Assembly (NCBI GenBank): GCA_044226865.1 | Contig: JBGAGE010000003.1 | Location: 434,001 to 498,000 of the forward strand | Length of the DNA stretch: 64,000 nt | Reading direction: 5' to 3' | Origin: TMP-86 sp044226865 | GTDB lineage: Bacteria; Pseudomonadota; Gammaproteobacteria; Steroidobacterales; Steroidobacteraceae | Part shown: positions 38,835-47,148 of the stretch, one piece after another | How the letters are laid out: every line of letters starts with the position of its first letter | Position numbering within the stretch: position 1 is the stretch's first letter | Notes under the pieces: model-generated | Seen by the model: only the letters and a program-made list of their open reading frames with translations | What the model was told of the DNA's origin: nothing | The model's database searches: none | Translations under genes and position numbers: made by a program

Positions 38835-39520
38835 ACGGGCTGCCAGCTCGCATCGATCTGCCCATCGACGATGCCGATGCGGCGGTCGGCCGCGGCGGCG
38901 AACGAGCCATCGTGGGTCACTGCCACCACCGTGGTCTGCGTCTCGCGCGTCAGGCCGCGCAGGATCTGGCGCACGTTGGCGCTGGACACCGAATCCAGGT
39001 TGCCGGTGGGTTCATCGGCCAGGATCACCAGCGGTTCATTGGCCAGCGCGCGCGCAATGGCCACCCGTTGGCGTTCGCCGCCGGACAATTGATGCGGCCG
39101 CTTGGCGGCCTGCTTTTCCACGCCGAACCGCGCGAGCAGTTCGCGCGCACGCGCCACCGCGGCCGCTTCGCTCAATCGCGCCAAGCGGCGCATGGGCAGG
39201 AGCACGTTGTCCAGCACGGTGAATTCCGCCAACAGGAAATGAAACTGGAAGATGAAGCCCAGCTTCTCCAGGCGCCGGTTCGCCAGTTCATCCTCGCCGT
39301 ACGGCGTGGTGTCCTCGCCATCGAGCAGCACCCGACCCGAGGTGGGCACATCGAGCAGGCCCAACAGGTACAGGAGCGATGACTTGCCCGAGCCCGACGG
39401 GCCCATGATGCACACGAACTCGCCGCGCTCGATGTCGAGGCTCACGCCCTTCACCAGCGTGACCGGCACTTCTCCCGGCAGCGTGCGCACGAGGCCCTGT
39501 GCGCTGATGACGGTGCTCAT
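38801..39520 (-). CDS. LolD/MacB-like ABC transporter ATP-binding protein
   Basis: The 239-residue ATPase has Walker A GPSGSGKSS near residue 41, signature LSGGERQR, Walker B VILADEPTGNLDS and the H-loop VVAVTHD. These are typical of the MacB/LolD/FtsE group that works with FtsX-fold permeases. Its ATG overlaps the permease stop as ATGA. It is the last gene of a three-gene operon (fusion protein, permease, ATPase). Confidence 0.9.
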   Translation of the reverse strand: MSTVISAQGLVRTLPGEVPVTLVKGVSLDIERGEFVCIMGPSGSGKSSLLYLLGLLDVPTSGRVLLDGEDTTPYGEDELANRRLEKLGFIFQFHFLLAEFTVLDNVLLPMRRLARLSEAAAVARARELLARFGVEKQAAKRPHQLSGGERQRVAIARALANEPLVILADEPTGNLDSVSSANVRQILRGLTRETQTTVVAVTHDGSFAAAADRRIGIVDGQIDASWQPVYQPAAAPSLR

Positions 39521-40761
39521 GCGGCACCCCGCAGAATGTCCACGGGATGCAGCCGGCCCGCACGCCGCGCCGGCAAATAGGAGGCCGCGATGCAGGACGT
39601 CAGCGCGAACGCCGCGGCGAGCGCGTACTGCGTGACGCTCCAGTCGAGCGGCAGATGCTGCAGGTCTGCCACGCCGGGGATGCGAAACCGCACCGATTCG
39701 AGTGCGCGCATCAGCAGCATGCCGCAGGAGACGCCGAGCGCGCTGCCTACAACTCCGATGATGATGCCCTCGATGAGGAAGATGCGGCGGATGTCGCGGG
39801 TGTGAAAGCCCATCGATTTCAAGATGGCGATGTCGCGGGTCTTCTCCATCACGATGGTCGAGAGCGTGTTGTAGATGCCGAAGGAGGCGACGATCAGGAT
39901 GGCGGAGACCACGCTGTACATGATGATGCGGCGGATCAGCAGCAAACTCAGGAAATCCTCCGAGGCCTCGATCCACGACAGGGACTTGTAGCCCACCGTC
40001 GCCTCGATCCGCTGCGACAGGACGCGCGCCCGATAGGGATCATCCAACTGCAGGATGATGCGGTTCACGCGGTTGGGGCGCTCCAGCAGCATCTGCGCGC
40101 GCTTGAGCAGCGTGAAGGTCTGGGTCTCGTCGGCCGCGGCATTGCCCATGCGGAACAGCCCCACCACTTTCATGGCGCGGTTCGCGCCGGACGGCGCGGT
40201 GACGCTCACCGTGCTGCCCATCCGCAGGCCGAATTTTTCGGCAAGGCCCGTGCCGATGATGATGCCGTTGGGATTGGCGGCGAGCGCATCCAGCGACCCC
40301 GCCACCGTCTTTTCCTCGATGGTCGACACGTTCTTCATCTTCGAGGGCACGATGCCCGACAGCGTCACGCCATGCTCGCGGCCGGCGAATGTGAGCACCG
40401 CCGAGCCCACCAGCATGGGCGCGGCACGTACACCGGGCAGCGATTCCACGAACGCGAGCTTCTGGCGGTAGCCGCGGATCCCGCGCGTCTCGCGCTTGGG
40501 CTTGACGTGGCGGATCCGCACCAGGCCATCGGGCCAGCGCAGGGTCGCGGGTTGCACGGCCGCGGCGCGGAACTCGTCCGAGATGGTGATGTGGGGGGAG
40601 TTGTCGACGAGCCGCTTGAGGAAATCGCGTTCCGAGCCGCTCATGAGGGAGGACACCGCCAGGAAGAACGCCACGCCCAGCACCACGCCCGACAGCGACA
40701 CCAGCGTCTGCCGCCGGCGGCTGGTGAGGTGCGTGACCGCGATCCCGGCCTGGATGCCCAT
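39517..40761 (-). CDS. FtsX-fold ABC transporter permease (LolC/MacB membrane-domain type)
   Basis: The 414-residue protein has one N-terminal helix near residues 20-45, a large periplasmic MacB-PCD-type domain, and three C-terminal helices starting around residue 280. TRDIAILKSMGFHTRDIRRIF is the coupling helix region typical of LolC/E and MacB permeases. It probably drives lipoprotein-like or small-molecule movement from the periplasmic side rather than classical transport. TGATG overlap with the upstream fusion-protein gene indicates coupling. Confidence 0.88.
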   Translation of the reverse strand: MGIQAGIAVTHLTSRRRQTLVSLSGVVLGVAFFLAVSSLMSGSERDFLKRLVDNSPHITISDEFRAAAVQPATLRWPDGLVRIRHVKPKRETRGIRGYRQKLAFVESLPGVRAAPMLVGSAVLTFAGREHGVTLSGIVPSKMKNVSTIEEKTVAGSLDALAANPNGIIIGTGLAEKFGLRMGSTVSVTAPSGANRAMKVVGLFRMGNAAADETQTFTLLKRAQMLLERPNRVNRIILQLDDPYRARVLSQRIEATVGYKSLSWIEASEDFLSLLLIRRIIMYSVVSAILIVASFGIYNTLSTIVMEKTRDIAILKSMGFHTRDIRRIFLIEGIIIGVVGSALGVSCGMLLMRALESVRFRIPGVADLQHLPLDWSVTQYALAAAFALTSCIAASYLPARRAGRLHPVDILRGAA

Positions 40762-41795
40762 CAGCGGCCCGCGGCGGCGGGGGTTCCGGGCACCGCGGCG
40801 GCATGCACACGCGCCCGCCGGCCTTCGCGCAGGTTGTCACCGGGCGTCTGCACGACGGCATCGGCGTCCGCAAGGCCCTGCACGATCTCCGTGCGGGTTT
40901 CACTGGCGAGGCCCGTCGTCACCGGCTGCCGATGCAGGCGCCCGTCGCGCACCACCCACACCGCGCCCTCCTGCAGCGCCGCGGTCGGAACCTGCAGCAC
41001 CTGCTCGCGTTGGGAAACGATGAGGTTGGCATCCACCGTCATGCCCACCGCCAATTCGCCAGGATCGGGCAGCCGGATGCGCACGCGGTAGCTGCGAGCC
41101 ACCGGGTCACCCTTGGGCGTGATGGCCGCAACCTCTCCTTCGAAGGTGCGGCCCGGGATCGAATCGGCGCGCAACAGCACCTTCTGCCCCGGGTGCGCCC
41201 GCGGAATGTCCTCCTCATCGACGTCGGCCGTCACCCGCAAGGGCGCGCAACAGGACAGGTAGAACACCGGTTGGCCGGACGGAATGAACTGGCCGGTTTC
41301 GCCGTCGCGCTTGATGATGACGCCATCGGCCGGCGCGACCAGGTCCATGAAATCGCGCTGCGAACGGGCCCGCTGCAGTGCCGCGCGCGCGGCCTCCCAC
41401 TCCGAGCGCGTCCTGGAAAGATCGATGCTGGCGGCCACCTGGCGCTTGATCAATTCCTGCGTGCGCTCGTACTGATCGCGCGCGAAACGCTCGCGCGCCG
41501 CCAGTTCGCTCACGGTACTCGCGAGATCGCCATCATCCAGATGCGCCAGCACCTGGCCCTTCTTCACGCGATCGCCTTCATCCGCAGGCAGCGTGAGGAT
41601 CCTGCCCGAGGCGCGCGGCGCGATCGGCAGCATCACGGTGGGTTCGACGATGCCGGTGGCGTAGATGGCATCCACGGCGGGACCCCGCGCGGGGTGCGCC
41701 ACCTGCACGGTCAGCGGCGACTGGCGCCACCACCACAGCGCGGCGCCGGCCGCAGCCGCCACGCCGAGCGCCGCCATGAGGCTATTGCGACGCAT
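40761..41795 (-). CDS. MacA/HlyD-like periplasmic membrane-fusion protein
   Basis: The 344-residue protein has an N-terminal anchor helix (about residues 6-25), a lipoyl/barrel-sandwich part (GRILTLPADEGDRVKKGQVLAHLDD and the matching FMDLVAPADGVIIKRDGETGQ), a helical hairpin between them and a beta-barrel domain (VDEEDIPRAHPGQKV). I use ATG 41795, but ATG 41777 is also possible; neither has a clear ribosome site. With the next two genes it forms a tripartite efflux or export pump; no outer-membrane channel gene is nearby. Confidence 0.85.
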   Translation of the reverse strand: MRRNSLMAALGVAAAAGAALWWWRQSPLTVQVAHPARGPAVDAIYATGIVEPTVMLPIAPRASGRILTLPADEGDRVKKGQVLAHLDDGDLASTVSELAARERFARDQYERTQELIKRQVAASIDLSRTRSEWEAARAALQRARSQRDFMDLVAPADGVIIKRDGETGQFIPSGQPVFYLSCCAPLRVTADVDEEDIPRAHPGQKVLLRADSIPGRTFEGEVAAITPKGDPVARSYRVRIRLPDPGELAVGMTVDANLIVSQREQVLQVPTAALQEGAVWVVRDGRLHRQPVTTGLASETRTEIVQGLADADAVVQTPGDNLREGRRARVHAAAVPGTPAAAGR

Positions 41796-42056
41796 TCGAG
41801 GCGCAACCCGGCGCGGGAATCGGCTGCTGCAACGCGATAATGAGGAGTCTCCGCAGGTGGAATCCACCGACACTGTAGACCGTAATGAATCCCTTCCGCA
41901 TCCGTAGTACAACGTACGTGCAGGCGTGAGCGGTGTTGAGCGCCCCCCCCTGACGGCGCCGGAGCGCCGCGCTTTCACCTGCATCCGCGTTGTCCCTTAT
42001 TGTGAACCCGGTCGGCGCACCCCACGATCATCGGCAGGCACTTTGGAGAAGTCACC

Positions 42057-42455
42057 GTGAGCTTCCACATTCGCAAAGCCGATTACCCGCACTTCGAGCA
42101 GGTGCTGCAGGCACGCGCGAAGGTGCTGCGCAACGAAATCCGCATGACGCTGCAGAAGGCCGGCCAGGAACAGTTCGCTGCGCTGGCGGGACAAGTGCAC
42201 GATGCGGGCGAGGAATCCGTCGCCGACCTGTTGATGGAGGTGAACCAGGCCGAGATCGCCCGCGACGTGCAGGAGTTGCGCGAGGTTGAGCGCGCACAAA
42301 AGCGCATCGAAGCCGGCACCTACGGACGCTGCATCGATTGTGGCGAGCCGATCGCGCGCGCGCGCCTGGACGCGGCGCCCGCTGCCAGCCGCTGCCTGCA
42401 TTGCCAGGAGGCGAGTGAATCGGCGCCCGCGGCGCAGCGGCCCGCCTCACTGTGA
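42057..42455 (+). CDS. DksA/TraR-family zinc-finger protein
   Basis: The 132-residue protein has a coiled-coil-like helical N-terminus and a C4 zinc finger (CIDCGEP and CLHCQEA), the DksA/TraR signature. DksA proteins bind the RNA polymerase secondary channel and tune promoters with ppGpp. The acidic tip pair of true DksA is not clear, so this is a paralogue rather than the main DksA. The start is GTG with GGAG upstream. Confidence 0.85.
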   Translation: MSFHIRKADYPHFEQVLQARAKVLRNEIRMTLQKAGQEQFAALAGQVHDAGEESVADLLMEVNQAEIARDVQELREVERAQKRIEAGTYGRCIDCGEPIARARLDAAPAASRCLHCQEASESAPAAQRPASL

Positions 42456-42530
42456 CGACGGCGCGGCCCGACTCGCGATAATCTTCTCTTCGGCCGCGCG
42501 CGTGGCCCGCAGCAACTGCGCGCGCCGCGA

Positions 42531-42962
42531 TCACTCCAATTGCAATGAACGCAGGTAATCCGTCAGGCGCGCGATGATCGCTTCGGTGCGATGCTGCGGA
42601 TCCTCATGGCCCGCGTTCTGGTTCTGCAGGTAGAACTCGAATCCCCACACCGGCATGTCACGGCTGCCATGCGGCGGCAACACCTGCCGGCCATCGATGA
42701 TCTTCTTGATCTGGTCGGCCGGAAATTGCCCGCCGTGCCGCTGCGAAATCCGCGTGAGGTCGGGCACTTCGATCTTGAAGCTCTTCGCCACCGGACCATC
42801 CCCCTTGGCATGCGCGCCGTGGCAGCTCGAGCAAAAGCGCTTGTACAACTCCGCGCCCGTGTAGTTGCTGAAATCCTGCGCATGCGCGGATACGGACGCC
42901 AGTGCGAGCAGAATGGCGGCGACGATTACGGCAAGCAAGATGTGTCGGTGATGAGATGTCAT
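42531..42962 (-). CDS. Periplasmic monoheme cytochrome c
   Basis: The 143-residue precursor has a signal peptide (residues 1-29, ending AHAQ) and one haem site CSSCH at 44-48. The axial Met is probably in GSRDMPVWG. ATG 42962 has GGAGAGG just upstream. It is divergent from the amine dehydrogenase operon and may carry electrons from that enzyme, but this is inferred from position. Confidence 0.85.
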   Translation of the reverse strand: MTSHHRHILLAVIVAAILLALASVSAHAQDFSNYTGAELYKRFCSSCHGAHAKGDGPVAKSFKIEVPDLTRISQRHGGQFPADQIKKIIDGRQVLPPHGSRDMPVWGFEFYLQNQNAGHEDPQHRTEAIIARLTDYLRSLQLE

Positions 42963-43220
42963 GGAGCCTCTCCAGCCATTGAATACCGCCAGCATCGCGC
43001 AAGCGGGATGGTAGTCAATCGTGGAATACACGCTGGCGCCGCTGCGGGCGCAGCCGGCCGCCAGCACAAGCACCGCCGCCCGCCGTCGAGGCAGCGCTCC
43101 GTCCGGGGCCATAAGACCTTCATTTCATTGGGTTCGGGCACCATTGCAGGGCACCAAAAATCAATCGCCGCCGCGCCGGATATTGTAGGATCAGGCTCAA
43201 ACAAGACGCACGGAAGGGAT

Positions 43221-44387
43221 ATGGGTTACCGGTACGCCTCTCTTGCATCGCTCGCCCTGGCCTGCGTTGCGGCTGCGCATGCCGCGCAGGCTGACCAACC
43301 TCCGGTGCTGCCGGCGGAGACCAGCGATGTCGCCGTCCTGCCGCCGGCCACGCCGCACCGCTTTTTCACGTTCACCTGGCAAGACAGCGCGGTGATCTTC
43401 GATGCCGACAGCGGCAAGCTCGAAGGCCATGTGCCGCTGGGCCAATACGCCACCGTGACCGTGTCCGCCGACAACAGCAGGATCTACGTGGGCGAAACCA
43501 TGTGGGCGCGCGGCAACCGCGGCCCCCGGGTGGACCTGCTCTCCATCTACGATGGCCGCACGCTCAACCTGCTGAAGGAAATCGAGCTCCCCGGCCGCGC
43601 ACTGGTGGGCATGAAATTCAACGACGTCAGCTTGAGCCCTTCCGGCAAGCGCGCCTACGTCTACAACATGCATCCCGCCTCCTCGGTCATCTGGGTGGAC
43701 CTCGAGAAGGAAGCGGTTGGAGGCTCGGTGGAATTGCCCGGGTGCGCCCTGGTCTTCGCCTGGGGCGAGGATGGGGTGTCCTCGTTGTGCAGCGACGGCT
43801 CGCTGGCTACCGTGGCGGCGCCCGCGGGCGGGCCGGCCAAGGTGACGCACACCAAGCCCTTTTTCGATGTCATCAACGATCCCATCTTCGACAACAGCCT
43901 GTATGACGCCGCCAGCGGCAAGGCCGTGTTCCTCTCCTATACCGGCTTGATCTACAACGCCACGCTGGGCGCACAGCCGATGATCGACAAGCCCTGGTCA
44001 ATCCAGGCGGCCGCCGGACAGAAGCCGGCCTCCACGGGCACGGACGAGGTAGCCTGGCGTCCGGGCGGACGGCAGCCCATCGCCTGGCACAAGCAGAGCA
44101 ACCGCATCTTCGTGCTCATGCACCCGGGCAGTCATTGGTCGCACAACGATGCGGCCACCGAGATCTGGGTGTTGGACGTGGCCAAGCGTCAGCTGCTGCA
44201 CCGGTTCCCGGTGCGGCTGAAAGCGCCGGGCGAGGTGCGCAGCATCGCCGTGAGCCAGGGCGCCGATCCGCAACTCTATCTGATCCATCCGGAAGGACCC
44301 CTGACGGTGGTCAATGCGGAGGATGGCGAGGCCCTCCGCAAGATCGACGCCGCCACGGGCGAGGCCGTCATCACCACGAACTTCTGA
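43221..44387 (+). CDS. aauB: Aralkylamine dehydrogenase large subunit
   Basis: The 388-residue precursor has a signal peptide (to about AAQA, residue 24) and a seven-bladed beta-propeller pattern. It resembles the heavy subunits of TTQ amine dehydrogenases; the segment F-x-V-x-x-DPIF...FLSYTGLIYNA...PWSI is shared with aromatic amine dehydrogenase. The subunit frames the TTQ active site of the small subunit. The ribosome site GGAAGG precedes the ATG. It leads the aauB-mauE-mauD-aauA operon. Methylamine dehydrogenase is the alternative identity. Confidence 0.85.
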   Translation: MGYRYASLASLALACVAAAHAAQADQPPVLPAETSDVAVLPPATPHRFFTFTWQDSAVIFDADSGKLEGHVPLGQYATVTVSADNSRIYVGETMWARGNRGPRVDLLSIYDGRTLNLLKEIELPGRALVGMKFNDVSLSPSGKRAYVYNMHPASSVIWVDLEKEAVGGSVELPGCALVFAWGEDGVSSLCSDGSLATVAAPAGGPAKVTHTKPFFDVINDPIFDNSLYDAASGKAVFLSYTGLIYNATLGAQPMIDKPWSIQAAAGQKPASTGTDEVAWRPGGRQPIAWHKQSNRIFVLMHPGSHWSHNDAATEIWVLDVAKRQLLHRFPVRLKAPGEVRSIAVSQGADPQLYLIHPEGPLTVVNAEDGEALRKIDAATGEAVITTNF

Positions 44388-44391
44388 CGCC

Positions 44392-44961
44392 ATGACGCTG
44401 CTGACGCATCCTGCCTTGCTGATCGCGCTGCGCCTGCTGATGGCGATGATCTTCATGAGCGCCGCCATCGGCAAGATGCGTCACTGGAGCGTGTTCGAAG
44501 GCGTGGTGGCGAACTACCGGCTGCTGCCGGCTGCACTCAACCGCATTGTCGCCTGGCTGCTGCCGCCGGCGGAGGCGCTGCTGGCACTGGCGCTGATCGC
44601 GGGGAGGGCACAACCATGGAGCGGGTTTGCCGCCGGCGCGCTGCTCCTGGTCTTCGGCATCGCGATTGCCATCAATTTGCTGCGCGGCCGCTCGCACATC
44701 GACTGCGGCTGCTTCCAGGGCACCTTGAAGCAGGCACTGCGCTGGCCGCTGGTGGCGCGCAACCTGCTGCTCGCCGCCCTGGCGTTGCTCACCACGCTGC
44801 CTGCCGCGGCCGACCCACAGGCCTGGGACATTCTCAACGGCGCCATGGCGGGCGCCGCACTGTTCCTGATCCTTCAAACCCTCAATGCCTTATGGGCCAT
44901 CCAGCCGGCCTGGCGCAAGCGCGCGCCAGCTGCGGCGGCGCCCGCCACAGGAGCCGGTTGA
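44392..44961 (+). CDS. mauE: MauE-like membrane protein for amine dehydrogenase maturation
   Basis: The 189-residue integral protein has about four membrane helices and a DCGCF motif on a loop. This is the MauE/DoxX-like pattern needed for correct folding or disulfide formation of the small subunit. It starts 4 bases after aauB and ends 2 bases before mauD, so the set is one operon. Confidence 0.85.
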   Translation: MTLLTHPALLIALRLLMAMIFMSAAIGKMRHWSVFEGVVANYRLLPAALNRIVAWLLPPAEALLALALIAGRAQPWSGFAAGALLLVFGIAIAINLLRGRSHIDCGCFQGTLKQALRWPLVARNLLLAALALLTTLPAAADPQAWDILNGAMAGAALFLILQTLNALWAIQPAWRKRAPAAAAPATGAG

Positions 44962-44963
44962 CC

Positions 44964-45551
44964 ATGGCCATTTCGCACGTCCTTCTCTGGGTCGTCGTCA
45001 TCCTGCAGGGCATCGCCATCTTTGCGCTGGCGCGCCAGATCGGCGTGCTGCACGAACGCGTGGCGCCGGCGGGCGCGCTCATCAATTCGGCCGGGCCCGG
45101 CGTCGGTGAGCAGTCGCCCCGCCTGGAAGTGCAGGCGCTGGCAGGCAATGCCGTGACGGTGGGCGCCACGCTCGCCCCGGGGCGCGCACTGCTCATGCTG
45201 TTCGTGTCCTCCACCTGCCCCATCTGCAAGAAGCTCATTCCCATCGCCAAGAACTTCGCCAGGAGCGAGCGACTGGACGTGTTGTTCGTGGGCGATGCGG
45301 ATGCCGCCGAACAACGCAAGCTGGTCGCGCAATTCGAGCTCGACGAGCGTTGCTTCGTGAACGGTCCGCAGGTCGGCATGGCCTATCGCGTCGACAAGCT
45401 GCCCTATGCAGTGTTGCTGGATGATGCCGGGCGAATCGCGGCCAAGGGCCTGGTCAACAGCCGGGAGCATTTCGAAAGCCTGATCGTTGCCAAGGAAAGC
45501 GGCTACGCGACAATCCAGTCGTACCTCAAGTCCAAGTCCGAAGCGGTTTGA
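44964..45551 (+). CDS. mauD: MauD-like thioredoxin-fold protein for amine dehydrogenase maturation
   Basis: The 195-residue protein has an N-terminal membrane anchor (residues 5-24) and a periplasmic TlpA-like thioredoxin domain with CPIC at 85-88. MauD is thought to help form the many disulfides of the small subunit. A second part of the fold ends in a KGLVNSREHFESL segment. It follows mauE in the operon. Confidence 0.88.
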   Translation: MAISHVLLWVVVILQGIAIFALARQIGVLHERVAPAGALINSAGPGVGEQSPRLEVQALAGNAVTVGATLAPGRALLMLFVSSTCPICKKLIPIAKNFARSERLDVLFVGDADAAEQRKLVAQFELDERCFVNGPQVGMAYRVDKLPYAVLLDDAGRIAAKGLVNSREHFESLIVAKESGYATIQSYLKSKSEAV

Positions 45552-45572
45552 TCCGCCCACAAAGGAACCCGA

Positions 45573-46124
45573 GTGTCAGCATCCAGATTTGACCGTTTGA
45601 GCGAGCGATTCACGCGCACCCTCGCGGGCTTTTCCTCACGGCGCAGCTTCCTGTCACGGCTGGGGGCCGCCCTGGTGGTGGCGCCGGCGCTGCCCTTGTT
45701 GCCGGTGGCGCGCGCGGCACCGCCGCCGGCCAACCCCGCGGCCGGCGTCACGGATTTCGAGCGCCATGCCCAGGCCAAGGATCCCAACCGCTGCGATTAC
45801 TGGCGCTACTGCGCCATCGACGGCATCCTCTGCGGCTGCTGCGGGGGCGGTGTTCATACCTGCCCGCCGGGTTCGGAGCCCTCGCCCATTTCCTGGATCG
45901 GCACCTGCCGCAATCCCGAGGACGGCCGTTCCTATGTCCTGGCGTACCGCGATTGTTGCGGCAAGCCCATGTGCCAGGCCGGCAAGGATTGCAGCTGCCA
46001 TGCCGTCGACCGCGAGTTGCCCACCTACCGCCAGCAACTCAACAACGACATCATCTGGTGCTTCGGCAACGCCTCAGCCACCTATCACTGCTCCACCTCC
46101 GCGCTGGTGAGTGTTGCACCGTAG
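45573..46124 (+). CDS. aauA: Aralkylamine dehydrogenase small (TTQ-bearing) subunit
   Basis: The 183-residue precursor has a twin-arginine-type leader (SSRRSFLSRLG). The mature part is cysteine-rich: 14 Cys follow the leader. The two tryptophans that form tryptophan tryptophylquinone are Trp108 in SPISWIGTC and Trp162 in IIWCFG. SPISWIGTC and the C-terminal H-C-T/S-T-S-x-LV pattern fit aromatic rather than methylamine dehydrogenase. The start is GTG with AAGGA upstream. It should oxidise primary aromatic or aralkyl amines to aldehyde plus ammonia in the periplasm. Confidence 0.9.
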   Translation: MSASRFDRLSERFTRTLAGFSSRRSFLSRLGAALVVAPALPLLPVARAAPPPANPAAGVTDFERHAQAKDPNRCDYWRYCAIDGILCGCCGGGVHTCPPGSEPSPISWIGTCRNPEDGRSYVLAYRDCCGKPMCQAGKDCSCHAVDRELPTYRQQLNNDIIWCFGNASATYHCSTSALVSVAP

Positions 46125-46131
46125 GCTCTGG

Positions 46132-46602
46132 ATGCGCAGCGGCTGGCTGATGACCGGACTGGCAGCCCTGTGCCTGATCGCCGGCCGTTCGCCCGCCGCC
46201 GACGGCCAGGCCGTGTTCGAGAAGAACTGCCTGATGTGCCATCAATCCGGCGGCGCAGGCCTGCCAGGACAGTTTCCGCGGCTTGCCGGCCGTGTCGCAC
46301 CCATCAGCGCCAAACCCAAGGGCCGGATCTACTTGATCGAATTGCTCACCTACGGCATGACCGGCACCGTCCATGTCGACGGCCAGGACATCCTCGGCCT
46401 CATGCCGCCGTTCGCACATGTCCCCGATGACGAGGTGGCGGCGGTGCTGAACTACGTGCAAGGATTGGGGGACCCGCCCAGGACGGCGCCTGATGCGTTC
46501 ACCGCAGGCGAGGTGCATGCAGCGCGCGCCGCCCCCGCGAAATCCGCCGCCGAGGTGTACGCCGCGCGCAAGGCGCTGGGACTCGACAAGCACAAGCCAT
46601 GA
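46132..46602 (+). CDS. Periplasmic monoheme cytochrome c, downstream of aauA
   Basis: The 156-residue precursor has a signal peptide to about residue 23 and one haem site CLMCH at 33-37. The axial Met is in LGLMPPFAHV, and a lysine-containing tail ends the protein. ATG 46132 lies just after the aauA stop; TTG 46111 would overlap it. It probably accepts electrons from the amine dehydrogenase or passes them to the respiratory chain. Confidence 0.85.
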   Translation: MRSGWLMTGLAALCLIAGRSPAADGQAVFEKNCLMCHQSGGAGLPGQFPRLAGRVAPISAKPKGRIYLIELLTYGMTGTVHVDGQDILGLMPPFAHVPDDEVAAVLNYVQGLGDPPRTAPDAFTAGEVHAARAAPAKSAAEVYAARKALGLDKHKP

Positions 46603-47108
46603 GCGCCAGGACCGGGATCCTGTCGATCGCACTGGCCTGCGGCATGACAGCCGGGATGACGGCGATTCCGGCGGCCCGCGCAGGACCGATGCCCACGGCG
46701 CCGGCATTCACCCCGCCGCAAACGAACTACATCCTCGGTTGTGGCGGCTGCCACGGCGAGAACGGCGTCAGCAACTCGCGGCTGGTGCCGGACCTGCGCA
46801 ACCAGGTGGGATTTTTCCTGAACACGCAACAGGGCCGCGAATACCTCGTGCGCCTGCCCAATGTCGCCTTCTCCACCCTCCCGGACCCGGAACTGGCCGC
46901 CGTGCTGAATTTCATGGTGTTCACGCTCGGCGGCGCGAGCGTGCCGGCAAAGACCATGCCGTATACGCCGGCGGAAGTCGCACGCCTGCGCCGCCGGCCA
47001 TTGAATGAAGTCAGCCTGTTGGATTACCGCGCGCGGCTGGTCGATAATCTGATCGCGCAGTATGGGGCGTCGCCCGGGCTCCGGGTCTACGGCGGAGCGC
47101 ACTACTGA
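46599..47108 (+). CDS. Second c-type cytochrome of the aau operon
   Basis: The 169-residue precursor has a signal peptide (to AARA, residue 28) and a CGGCH haem motif at 48-52. Possible Met ligands are in LNFMVF or AKTMPY. Its ATG overlaps the previous stop as ATGA. It is likely another electron-transfer partner for the amine dehydrogenase, but the family is less clear than for the gene before it. Confidence 0.8.
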   Translation: MSARTGILSIALACGMTAGMTAIPAARAGPMPTAPAFTPPQTNYILGCGGCHGENGVSNSRLVPDLRNQVGFFLNTQQGREYLVRLPNVAFSTLPDPELAAVLNFMVFTLGGASVPAKTMPYTPAEVARLRRRPLNEVSLLDYRARLVDNLIAQYGASPGLRVYGGAHY

Positions 47109-47148
47109 GATCGTCAACAAGAAATTCGACCGCGCACAGGGAGTCCAC

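Noticed and set aside
31967..41853. The 14-mer ATGAGGAGTCTCCG present near 31967 and again near 41840
   Set aside because: It is short, self-complementary in its core, and found only twice in unrelated contexts; chance is a sufficient explanation.
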